NCBI GenBank assembly: GCA_963977185.1
Contig: CAXBNV010000041.1
Span: 1 to 11,775 of the forward strand
DNA: 11,775 bases
Source: CAXBNV01 sp963977185
GTDB lineage: Bacteria > Pseudomonadota > Gammaproteobacteria > JAGOUU01
Reading direction: 5' to 3'
The position numbers were made by a program, and so were the translations under genes. Numbering within the stretch: position 1 is the first letter of the stretch; every line of letters begins with the position of its first letter. Of this stretch, positions 6,265 through 11,775 are shown in pieces. The notes under the pieces are model-generated. The model was not told the DNA's origin, did no database searches, and was given only the letters and a program-made list of their open reading frames with translations.

Positions 6265-7485
6265 TTAAAAGTTTAATTTAGCAACAGCTCCAGCTTTATG
6301 CTCAGGAGCCAAATGGGCATACCTTAGAGTCATAGAAATCTCAGAATGCCCAAGCAACTCTCTAACAGTATTCAAATCAACACCAGCCATAACCAACCTA
6401 CTAGCAAAATGATGCCTCATATCATGCCATCTAAAATTTTCAATACCAGCCATTTTTAATAATTTAGTCCAAGCAGATTTAACATTATCAAAAGGCTTAT
6501 CATTTTTGCTAGGAAAAACTAAATTATTTTTTAACTGTGATTGATCATGCCATTTTATTAAAGTATTTAGAGCTTCATGATTTAATGGAATATGCCTTAA
6601 CTTGCTACTTTTTGCAATTGAACCATGAACAGTTAATATTTTTTGGTTAAAATTAATCATATCCCAAGTTAAATTAAAAACTTCACCTTGTCTCATGCCT
6701 GTATTTAATGATAATAATACCATCGGTTTTAAATGATCAATAAAATTTAATTTATTTAAATCTGGATATGCTTCATAACCTCTTTCATTACGCCAATTAT
6801 TAGCATTATCTCTTTCTTTAATAATTTGCTGCTCTCGATCATCTAATGCTTTTCTTAAATTAGATTCTTCTATTTTAGATAAGTATCGAACTTTAGAATT
6901 GCCATCTATCTTAAGTGGCTTTAGTTTTTTTAAAGGATGATCTTCTATTAACTCCCAATCTACAGCTTTTGATAAAGCAGCTTTCAAAGTAGATAAATCT
7001 CTATTAATTGTTGATCTAGCAATACCGTCAGATAATCTTTTATTTCTCCATGTTTCTACAGAATAAATATTTATATCTTTTAAAGATTTATTGCCAAACA
7101 TTGGATAAAAACATCTTACAATATTATCAACTGTTTTCTCTCCAGACTTTATATTTAATAAAGCCCAAGGCTTATATTGATTTTCAATATAGTCTTTTAA
7201 TTTATTAGATGCTTTATTAACACCTCTAGTTGCTAATGGATCAATTCCTTTAGCAGAATCACCAATAATTTCTTGAGCTCTAGAGCGTGCTTGCATTGGA
7301 GATAAAATACCAACTCGGCTTATATTAATCCTCTTGCCACGTTTGTACTCACAAACATAGCTCATAGTACCAGAAGCTTGAACTCTAATTAGAAAACCTT
7401 TTAATTTAGTATCTCTAACCTCATATTGCTTTCCAGTAGGTTTTAATGTTTTAATTAAGTTGTGACCAATTGATACGGTTTTCAT
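6265..7485 (-). CDS. int: Tyrosine site-specific integrase, P4/DUF4102 type
   Basis: A 406-residue tyrosine recombinase that inserts and excises the element at the tRNA gene. Residues 1-85 form the DUF4102-type arm-binding domain (LKGFLIRVQASG, RINISRVGILSPMQAR). Residues 93-190 are the SAM-like core-binding domain. The catalytic domain shows the complete set: Arg265 (TGMRQGE), a Lys in the beta-hairpin (about 292-295, KSSKLRHIPL), His354 and Arg357 (HDMRHHF), His380 (LLGHSEIS) and Tyr389 (RYAHL). Length is normal and no break is seen, so it should be active. AGGGA lies 7 bases before the ATG. It reads away from the attachment site about 180 bases off, with 11-bp arm-type repeats in its leader, and the HEPN-like gene follows closely downstream. 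Confidence 0.95.
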   Translation of the reverse strand: MKTVSIGHNLIKTLKPTGKQYEVRDTKLKGFLIRVQASGTMSYVCEYKRGKRINISRVGILSPMQARSRAQEIIGDSAKGIDPLATRGVNKASNKLKDYIENQYKPWALLNIKSGEKTVDNIVRCFYPMFGNKSLKDINIYSVETWRNKRLSDGIARSTINRDLSTLKAALSKAVDWELIEDHPLKKLKPLKIDGNSKVRYLSKIEESNLRKALDDREQQIIKERDNANNWRNERGYEAYPDLNKLNFIDHLKPMVLLSLNTGMRQGEVFNLTWDMINFNQKILTVHGSIAKSSKLRHIPLNHEALNTLIKWHDQSQLKNNLVFPSKNDKPFDNVKSAWTKLLKMAGIENFRWHDMRHHFASRLVMAGVDLNTVRELLGHSEISMTLRYAHLAPEHKAGAVAKLNF

Positions 7486-7516
7486 AATAATTCCCTATAT
7501 TTTACTCTTAATTTTG

Positions 7517-7545
7517 GAGTGCATATGGAGTGCAATTTGAATGCA
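7517..7545. repeat. Three arm-type direct repeats, 11-bp period, in the int leader
   Basis: GAGTGCA occurs at 7517-7523 and 7528-7534, and GAATGCA at 7539-7545, each exactly 11 bases apart, about one helical turn. This is the form of arm-type binding sites recognised by the N-terminal domain of P4-like integrases. They lie between the integrase start codon and the core site, within the probable int mRNA leader. Confidence 0.65.
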
Positions 7546-7557
7546 AAACATAGTATC

Positions 7558-7563
7558 ATTATA
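7558..7563 (-). promoter_or_regulatory. Probable int -10 element
   Basis: On the minus strand this reads TATAAT. No good -35 is present at 17 bases (TGTATT), which suggests an activator such as the AlpA-like protein may be needed. Transcription would start near 7551, just ahead of the arm-type repeats, so integrase binding to them could repress its own gene. Confidence 0.35.
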
Positions 7564-7565
7564 CA

Positions 7566-7650
7566 TCACAGTGAATGAATAATACAGTTTAACCTAATGA
7601 TTTAAATAGTGTTTTTTATTCACTGAGATACATGGTTATACACTGAGAAA
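7566..7650. repeat. Clustered repeat words between int and the attachment core; possible excisionase sites
   Basis: TTCACTGAGA (7619-7628) is matched in inverted orientation, with one change, at 7566-7575 (TCACAGTGAA). CACTGAGA recurs at 7641-7648. CATGGTTATACACTGAGAA (7631-7649) differs at two positions from a copy at 2388-2406 next to the repressor gene. Such words beside an attachment core are typical of accessory-protein sites, but the binding protein is not identified. Confidence 0.4.
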
Positions 7651-7664
7651 AGGCTATCTTTATA

Positions 7665-7709
7665 CTCCTAAGGGGAAGGTCACAGGTTCGAATCCTGTCC
7701 GGGGCACCA
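7665..7709 (+). other. attachment-site core: displaced 3' part of tRNA-Arg(CCU)
   Basis: The sequence starts with the anticodon loop CTCCTAA, continues with the 3' anticodon strand GGGGA, variable region, T-arm ACAGG-TTCGAAT-CCTGT, the 3' acceptor strand CCGGGGC, discriminator A and encoded CCA. The 5' half is missing: no GCCCCGG is found upstream. The CCT anticodon in this loop context matches tRNA-Arg(CCU), a known integration target. The fragment therefore marks one end of the element, with strand exchange at or near the anticodon loop. The intact tRNA should lie at the other end, left of the window. Confidence 0.82.
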
Positions 7710-7759
7710 ATTATTTCAATGGGTTAGCCAATAATTGAGTAACTAAACATGGTTTCCAA

Positions 7760-7777
7760 GAGTGCAGTGAGAGTGCA
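7760..7777. repeat. Second pair of GAGTGCA repeats, 11-bp spacing, beyond the tRNA fragment
   Basis: GAGTGCA at 7760-7766 and 7771-7777 repeats the word and the 11-base spacing of the int-leader array, but on the side of the tRNA fragment that should be chromosome. This looks like the other arm of an attachment site (P'), expected in attP or at the junction of tandem elements. Confidence 0.55.
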
Positions 7778-7816
7778 GCTTTAAATAGAAATACACTAAA
7801 TTAGATTAGATAAAAT

Positions 7817-8086
7817 ATGATTCAAAATATACTAAAAAATAATTTTAAAAAACTTAAAAAAGAAAAAGAATTATATCCTAGCCTTTTTTTGCAAAGAATA
7901 GTGTCAATGATATTATTTGTAGCACTTGTGATAATGGTTGTCACTAGCTCGCCTATTTTATTTAAAATAAGCGCATTTACTGGTCTATCAATAGAAACAA
8001 CTGGTTTTATTATCTATATGATCGGAGCTGCTAATATGATGTATGTAAATTATAAAAGTAAAAAATTACTAGGTAATCAAATATAA
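7817..8086 (+). CDS. Small two-helix membrane protein, unknown function
   Basis: An 89-residue protein not recognised as a named family. The first 25 residues are strongly basic and polar (NNFKKLKKEKE), then come two membrane segments (about residues 28-48 and 60-79) and a short basic tail, so both ends are probably cytoplasmic. No clear ribosome site precedes the ATG, which sits about 110 bases right of the tRNA fragment. Its 3' end overlaps the convergent 92-residue gene by 10 bases. Confidence 0.5.
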   Translation: MIQNILKNNFKKLKKEKELYPSLFLQRIVSMILFVALVIMVVTSSPILFKISAFTGLSIETTGFIIYMIGAANMMYVNYKSKKLLGNQI

Positions 8087-8355
8087 TCATTTAATTGTAT
8101 AACTTTACCAGCTATACTTTCTTTTTTTAATATATCTTGCTCAGTTTTCAAATAAAATTTAGCTAGTTTATTTAAATATATTATTTTATCTTTGAGAAAA
8201 TATATAAAATTATTGTTATTTGTAACATATAGTCCATCACCAACTATATTCTCAGTAGGCATAACTAGACCGTTATTACCTTTTTGAATAAATAAGTTTT
8301 CAATATCTAAATTATAATCAAATTCAATAAAATATTTTGAACAAGTATTTTTCAT
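8077..8355 (-). CDS. Hypothetical 92-residue protein
   Basis: No family recognised. The product is a small soluble protein with beta-strand character in the first 60 residues (YFIEFDYNLDIENLFI, DGLYVTNNNNFIYFLKD) and a helical, lysine-rich end (LAKFYLKTEQDILKKES). No signal peptide or membrane segment is visible. AAGGAA precedes the ATG at about 8 bases, which supports translation. It is convergent with the membrane protein gene and divergent from the LuxR-type gene across 135 bases. Confidence 0.5.
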   Translation of the reverse strand: MKNTCSKYFIEFDYNLDIENLFIQKGNNGLVMPTENIVGDGLYVTNNNNFIYFLKDKIIYLNKLAKFYLKTEQDILKKESIAGKVIQLNDYI

Positions 8356-8431
8356 TTTACATTCCTTAATTTGTTTAATTAAAAATATTATGCATTATCT
8401 AAAATAAAACAAATAACCCAATTATTAGGGA

Positions 8432-8460
8432 TTGACACAATCAAAAAATTATTGTAAATA
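8432..8460 (+). promoter_or_regulatory. Promoter of the LuxR-type gene
   Basis: TTGACA (8432-8437) is followed after 17 bases by TAAATA (8455-8460). The -35 is perfect and the -10 matches in most positions. The start of transcription would fall about 8467, roughly 24 bases ahead of the ATG at 8491, giving a very short leader without a clear Shine-Dalgarno sequence. Confidence 0.55.
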
Positions 8461-8483
8461 ACTATAATAATAAAAACAATAAT
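8448..8483. repeat. Inverted repeat over the luxR-type promoter
   Basis: ATTATTGT (8448-8455) and ACAATAAT (8476-8483) are perfect 8-bp inverted copies 20 bases apart, spanning the -10 and start point. Centre-to-centre spacing is 28 bases. This may be an operator for the adjacent regulator, or chance in AT-rich DNA. Confidence 0.35.
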
Positions 8484-8490
8484 CGTATAA

Positions 8491-9288
8491 ATGGATTTAG
8501 TAGTGATTAAAGATCTTAATGATGCAGTATATGATCAATATACTTTTATAGACTCTGTAAAATATCGTTTTAAAATTCAAGAATTATTTAATCAATTTGA
8601 TTTAACATCTAAAACAGGGATAACAAATTTTTGTCTCTGCTTTTCCTTTAGAGATAATATAAAATACTTTTTATCAAATATGCCTGATTGGGCAATTGAG
8701 TATCATAAGGTTGGTGGCGCTAGATCTGATGAAGTATTTAATCTAGAACTAATGAGAGAAAAACTATATTTTATCCCCACAAAATCGGATTATGATCAAA
8801 TTCAAAATAGTCTAGTGAACTTAGAAGAAGAGAAATATAATTACTTTGATACTTATTCAATAATTAGACGCTCTTTAGACTGCGATTTTATATTATTAGC
8901 ACTACATAATGAACAAATAGCTAATCCTGAACAAGTATATTTAAAAACCCTTAACATATTTGAAGATTTTTGCTTATATTTTATAAACAATATTAAAGAA
9001 GAAATATTTACAAAACATCTCTTCTCTAAAAATCTATTAATTTTTAATGGTCCAAATAAATTAAAAAATACTATAAAAGTAAATTTAGATCTTAATTTAA
9101 ATCAAATAACCACTAGAGAAAAGGAATGTATAAGACTTATAAGAAATCATTACCCGCCTAAAACTATTGCCAAATCTATGAATATTACTGAAGGTACTGT
9201 AAGAGATTATATAAAATCAATTAAATCTAAACTTGATTGTAATTCTAATATAGGGATTATAGAAAAAGCTATGCAGTATGGTTTATAA
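8491..9288 (+). CDS. LuxR-type solo regulator with autoinducer-binding-like domain
   Basis: A 265-residue transcription factor. The C-terminal HTH (about 204-264) is typical of LuxR: ITTREKECIRLI, then KTIAKSMNITEGTVRDYIKSIKSKL, with conserved Glu210, Gly235 and Val237. The N-terminal domain resembles acyl-homoserine-lactone receptors: Trp67-x3-Tyr71-x8-Asp80 has exactly the spacing of the TraR W57/Y61/D70 ligand contacts, although the next residue is Glu, not Pro. No luxI synthase is visible, so it is a solo receptor, perhaps sensing foreign or host-derived signals. Similar solos with an HTH preceded by a divergent sensor occur in Legionella. It has its own promoter and a possible operator. 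Its last 20 bases overlap the convergent hydrolase gene. The ligand is unknown. Confidence 0.8.
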   Translation: MDLVVIKDLNDAVYDQYTFIDSVKYRFKIQELFNQFDLTSKTGITNFCLCFSFRDNIKYFLSNMPDWAIEYHKVGGARSDEVFNLELMREKLYFIPTKSDYDQIQNSLVNLEEEKYNYFDTYSIIRRSLDCDFILLALHNEQIANPEQVYLKTLNIFEDFCLYFINNIKEEIFTKHLFSKNLLIFNGPNKLKNTIKVNLDLNLNQITTREKECIRLIRNHYPPKTIAKSMNITEGTVRDYIKSIKSKLDCNSNIGIIEKAMQYGL

Positions 9289-10168
9289 AATTATTAATTC
9301 TATCTAAACACTGCTCACTATATGGCCTAATATTCATATTAATAAAATTATGAATTGTATTATAACAATGTAGCTCAGCATCAATTTTACTATCTAAAAG
9401 CTTATTATGAAAAGCAAAAGCCTCATCTCTCATAGGGTCAAAATAAGAATTAGCAATGAAACTTCTAGGAAGTAGTTTTAGATTATCCGATAATAGCGGA
9501 GATACTAGAGGATTTTTCCTATCTTCTTCAACATTTATATAATGTGTTGCAAAATACTTCCTTACGTAATCATCAAGACAATAACCGCTTTTAAATTCAA
9601 TCTTAGAATCATGTGCACCATAGTAATCTAAAGAAGAATTAATCAATATAAGCCCTTCTAAATTTTTCACATTGGAATTTAAGATACTTGCAACCGCTAA
9701 ATTACCACCAGAACTTTCACCAAACAGATATAAATTTTCATATTTTGGTATTTTGGTATTTATACTACCTATTTTATTCAAAAACAAACTAACTTCATTA
9801 ATAGCAGCAGGAAATTTATTTTCAGGAGCAAGACTATAATGAAGTAATAAAACATTACAATTTAACTTGTTTGCTAATTTAGAACAAACTCTGTCATTTT
9901 GCCTATCATTCCTAAGAACATAGGCTCCCCCATGAAGATAAATAATTAAATTTTTAGTTTCTGAAGGAGAATTAAATATTTTAAATTTAAAAATCTTATT
10001 TTCTATTCCACATTGCAAAAAATCACTAGCTTCAGTAAAATAACCAAATTCGGCTCTTGTTTGTTCTAATGCCATTTTTGGTATATTTGCATACCCTCTA
10101 GCATAAATAGCAGATAGATATTTTTTTGAAATAGAATCTAATTCTAAATTTTTTTTATATTTAAGCAT
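9269..10168 (-). CDS. Alpha/beta hydrolase, hormone-sensitive-lipase-like esterase
   Basis: A 299-residue carboxylic ester hydrolase. It has the oxyanion-hole motif YLHGGAY (His79-Gly80-Gly81), the family signature YSLAPENKFPAA (111-122), the nucleophile elbow GESSG (Ser152), the acid Asp244 in FDPMRDEA and the base His273 in IHNF. All members of the triad are present and the length is normal, so it should be catalytic; substrates are probably short acyl esters. No signal peptide is seen, which suggests a cytoplasmic enzyme. The gene is convergent with and overlaps the LuxR-type gene at its 3' end, and its ATG is divergent from the GNAT gene across 78 bases. Whether the LuxR-type protein controls it cannot be told from sequence. 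Confidence 0.88.
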   Translation of the reverse strand: MLKYKKNLELDSISKKYLSAIYARGYANIPKMALEQTRAEFGYFTEASDFLQCGIENKIFKFKIFNSPSETKNLIIYLHGGAYVLRNDRQNDRVCSKLANKLNCNVLLLHYSLAPENKFPAAINEVSLFLNKIGSINTKIPKYENLYLFGESSGGNLAVASILNSNVKNLEGLILINSSLDYYGAHDSKIEFKSGYCLDDYVRKYFATHYINVEEDRKNPLVSPLLSDNLKLLPRSFIANSYFDPMRDEAFAFHNKLLDSKIDAELHCYNTIHNFINMNIRPYSEQCLDRINNFINHTA

Positions 10169-10246
10169 ATAAATTGGTTAATATTATTTAACTTAAATCA
10201 TATAGTATTTTTAGATATTGTAAAACACATAAAATAATAAATCCCT

Positions 10247-10750
10247 ATGCTTGTATTTCTCTATCAAAATAAATCTCCTAAATTAACTTTTAAAAAACTA
10301 TCAGATTGTCCTGAGCATTTAGAATTAGCTTCTAAATGGACTGAAGATGAGTGGGGTTATATCAGAAATAAAGGTGTTGAGTTTAGAACACAAGTTATAG
10401 ACAGTATTAAAAATAAATTTTATATAGGTTTTATTGGTAAGATTCCTGTATCTATGTTTACTGTTTTACCTAGAGATAATTCTTTCTTTGACTTTACAAC
10501 TAAAGCAGAATATCCAGCATCTGAATTAATGTATGTTTATGTAGATAAAATGTACAGAGATCTAGGTCTTGGCAAACAAATTGTAAATCAAGCAAAGAAC
10601 ATTGCTAATGCAAGCGGTAGCTCATATTTATTCCTAGATACTTTAAAACCTAGGCTAACTAATTATTACAAAAAGCAAGGAGCTGAATACCTTGGTGAAG
10701 GAAGTTTCTTTGGATGCCATACTGATATAATGAAAATTAAATTGAAATAA
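10247..10750 (+). CDS. GNAT-family N-acetyltransferase
   Basis: A 167-residue acetyl-CoA-dependent acyltransferase. Motif A is clear: the strand LMYVYVD (94-100) followed by RDLGLGKQIV (104-113), the R-x-x-G-x-G pyrophosphate loop. Motif B is NYYKKQGAEYLG (139-150), and a C-terminal strand follows. The N-terminal part (HLELASKWTEDEWGY) resembles acetyltransferases that act on amino groups of small molecules. The substrate cannot be named. It has its own intergenic region on both sides and is not clearly in an operon. Confidence 0.85.
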   Translation: MLVFLYQNKSPKLTFKKLSDCPEHLELASKWTEDEWGYIRNKGVEFRTQVIDSIKNKFYIGFIGKIPVSMFTVLPRDNSFFDFTTKAEYPASELMYVYVDKMYRDLGLGKQIVNQAKNIANASGSSYLFLDTLKPRLTNYYKKQGAEYLGEGSFFGCHTDIMKIKLK

Positions 10751-10785
10751 TGATATCTTTTATATAAAATTAACAACTATCTATT

Positions 10786-10830
10786 CAATATAGTTATCTT
10801 GCTACTCCAAAGAACATTAAAACTATATTG
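10786..10830. repeat. 10-bp inverted repeat between the two acetyltransferase genes
   Basis: CAATATAGTT (10786-10795) and AACTATATTG (10821-10830) are perfect inverted copies separated by 25 bases. No T-run follows directly and the loop is large, so it is a poor terminator. It could be an operator or a structure in the mRNA. Confidence 0.3.
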
Positions 10831-10867
10831 TTTAGATATCCTTTAATATATTATTTTTTTAGATATC

Positions 10868-11185
10868 ATGACTTGGCACTTCTTAGAATTTAATCAATTA
10901 TCAAATAATGATCTTTACGAAATCTTAAGAATTCGACAAGAAGTTTTTGTTGTTGAACAAAACATTAATTATGTTGATGCTGATAATGTAGATCAAAATT
11001 GTGTACACGTATTCCATAAGTATGACAATGGTATAAATGCTTATGCTAGAATCTTGCCTGTATCAGTTAGCCCTTATAATCACATTTCATTCGGCAGAGT
11101 TTTAACAACTAAAGATGCAAGAAAATTTGGTCTTGGAAAAGAGCTTATAAATCAGATTATAACTCTGTTTCCGCAGCTAAATTAA
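10868..11185 (+). pseudogene. elaA: Truncated ElaA-like GNAT acetyltransferase
   Basis: ElaA proteins are GNAT enzymes of about 150 residues. This frame has 105. The N-terminal signature is intact (LRIRQEVFVVEQNINYVDAD with D-x-D following, then HVFHKYDNGINAYARILP), and motif A is present (ISFGRVLTTKDARKFGLGKELI). The frame stops at TLFPQLN, before the expected L-x-AQAHLQxFYxxFGF segment and motif B. No other frame downstream (11186-11290) encodes the missing part, so this is a deletion or insertion end, not a point frameshift. The protein would lack part of the acceptor site and is likely inactive. The break coincides with the start of a region of different character. Confidence 0.75.
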
Positions 11186-11284
11186 CAAATTCATGAAATT
11201 TATTATAACGTAAACCTTCTTAAATTACTAAAAATTGTGTTAGAAGGAACTAATTTATCCAGTAAAAACTTAGCTCATTTAGGT

Positions 11285-11545
11285 TTAGTTGCAGTTACCT
11301 GGTCGCAATGAACTGTTAGCCGCAGGCAGCTTAATGACCATGTCGGTTTCAGAATCAATTACTAAACCCTGTTTGATTAATGCCTCGGTTAATATTTCTA
11401 AGTATAATGCGCGACATCTTCCATCTGAAATAAGATCTCCAAGTCTATTCCCTTCAAATCGAATAATATCAACTCGCTGCTTAATGAATTCACTAACAAC
11501 TCTATCACCTGTTTTTAATAAAGTTATAATTTCATTTAATTTAGC
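11285..11545 (-). pseudogene. Gene fragment of unknown family
   Basis: An open minus-strand frame of 86 codons (LNEIITLLKTGDRVVSEF..., ending LRPGNCN) with the look of a real globular protein: mixed helix and strand, and charge patterning. It has no usable start; the codon before it is a stop and the only Met is near the end. An ATG 30 bases upstream (MRGSLS, then stop) could be its start after a one-base frameshift. The DNA is less AT-rich than its surroundings, suggesting foreign origin, possibly transposon-borne. The plus-strand frame over the same bases looks like its shadow. Confidence 0.4.
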
Positions 11546-11620
11546 TTAGGGATCCCCTCATTTTTTAAGCTAAAGTGATATAAAAAGATTATAAGTGGTT
11601 GATTTTTAATTAAAAGAGGA

Positions 11621-11667
11621 TCATCATGTGCGTGAACTCAACCCATATAAGGAAGCACACATGATGA
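11621..11667 (+). promoter_or_regulatory. Leader mini-ORF with inverted repeat over two start codons
   Basis: A 12-codon ORF (MCVNSTHIRKHT) starts at 11626 with GAGG about 8 bases before it. Its stop overlaps the ATG of a second short ORF at 11661 (ATGA), which has its own AGGAAG. TCATCATGTG (11621-11630) and CACATGATGA (11658-11667) are perfect 10-bp inverted copies, so a hairpin in the RNA would hide both starts. This resembles a translational attenuator, but nothing downstream is visible to confirm it. Confidence 0.35.
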
Positions 11668-11750
11668 AGACATCAATAATAGCCTCAAATCACTCTAATG
11701 TTAATAGTTTTCTTGTAAAAAAATTGTCAAAGTCAAACAAAATTCCATAG
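11661..11750 (+). CDS. Short ORF (29 aa), possibly the start of an interrupted gene
   Basis: MMKTSIIASNHSNVNSFLVK continues for nine more codons to TAG at 11748-11750. The frame reads on as LGPEKFP to a second TAG at 11772-11774. Both TAGs follow a proline in a K-x-P context and both could be decayed TGG (Trp) codons. A ribosome site (AGGAAG) is present. Most likely the N-terminus of a degraded gene such as a transposase, cut by the window end; family not recognised. Confidence 0.3.
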   Translation: MMKTSIIASNHSNVNSFLVKKLSKSNKIP

Positions 11751-11775
11751 TTAGGGCCAGAGAAATTTCCATAGC

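Noticed and set aside
7600..7709. A complete tRNA gene
   Set aside because: No 5' acceptor strand, D-arm or 5' anticodon strand is present upstream; only the 3' part from the anticodon loop exists.
11289..11549. Plus-strand open frame of 86 codons
   Set aside because: The opposite strand reads more like a real protein; the plus-strand product has shadow-like composition.
1..11775. CRISPR array
   Set aside because: All repeats seen are short tandem or paired words; no regular repeat-spacer pattern and no cas genes.

Overview
The window is a very AT-rich stretch of a bacterial chromosome, probably from a gammaproteobacterium of the Francisella/Legionella kind. The clues are base composition, a tRNA-Arg fragment with an encoded CCA end, a LuxR-type solo regulator and an ElaA-type acetyltransferase. 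The genus is an inference and is not proved by the sequence. Positions 1-7709 are the right-hand part of an integrated mobile element. Positions 7710-11775 are its flank, which shows signs of older insertions and decay.

The left block (29-2291, minus strand) is one tight, overlapping operon. It has a winged-helix, lambda-O-like replication protein, then a small lambda-P-like protein, then VirB2 pilin, VirB3, and a VirB4 cut off after 171 residues. So a phage-style replication pair runs straight into conjugation genes. Inside the O-like gene lie at least three tandem 13-bp repeats beside an AT-rich tract. This is the layout of the lambda origin, and the period is not a multiple of three, so the repeat cannot be explained by protein repetition.

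The control region (2292-3322) holds a divergently transcribed CI/Cro-type repressor and a small AlpA/excisionase-like HTH gene. An identical 16-bp near-palindrome, TACAAGTTTATTTGTA, sits in the repressor/replication intergenic region and again at the start point of a strong predicted promoter in front of the AlpA-like gene. This suggests one repressor controls replication/transfer and excision together. The repressor keeps the S24-like fold but appears to lack both catalytic residues of self-cleavage. The layout (repressor, divergent operon, virB2-B3-B4) recalls the lvr/lvh islands of Legionella; no CsrA-like gene is seen.

The cargo and integration end (3448-7709) carries a membrane-anchored protein of unknown function, then, convergent with it, a 606-residue protein whose C-terminus has an R-x4-H HEPN-like motif (DUF4209/Abi-like, possible anti-phage effector). 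That gene lies 25 bases downstream of a P4/DUF4102-type tyrosine integrase. The element ends in a 45-bp 3' fragment of tRNA-Arg(CCU), starting at the anticodon loop. Direct repeats of GAGTGCA spaced exactly 11 bp lie on both sides of this fragment, which looks like an attP or a junction of tandem elements rather than a simple attR.

The right flank (7710-11775) holds a two-helix membrane protein, an unknown 92-residue protein, a LuxR-type regulator with a recognisable acyl-homoserine-lactone pocket pattern but no luxI in view, a hormone-sensitive-lipase-type hydrolase, a GNAT acetyltransferase and a truncated ElaA gene. The last 600 bases contain a decayed minus-strand reading frame and a pair of overlapping mini-ORFs with an inverted repeat covering both start codons.
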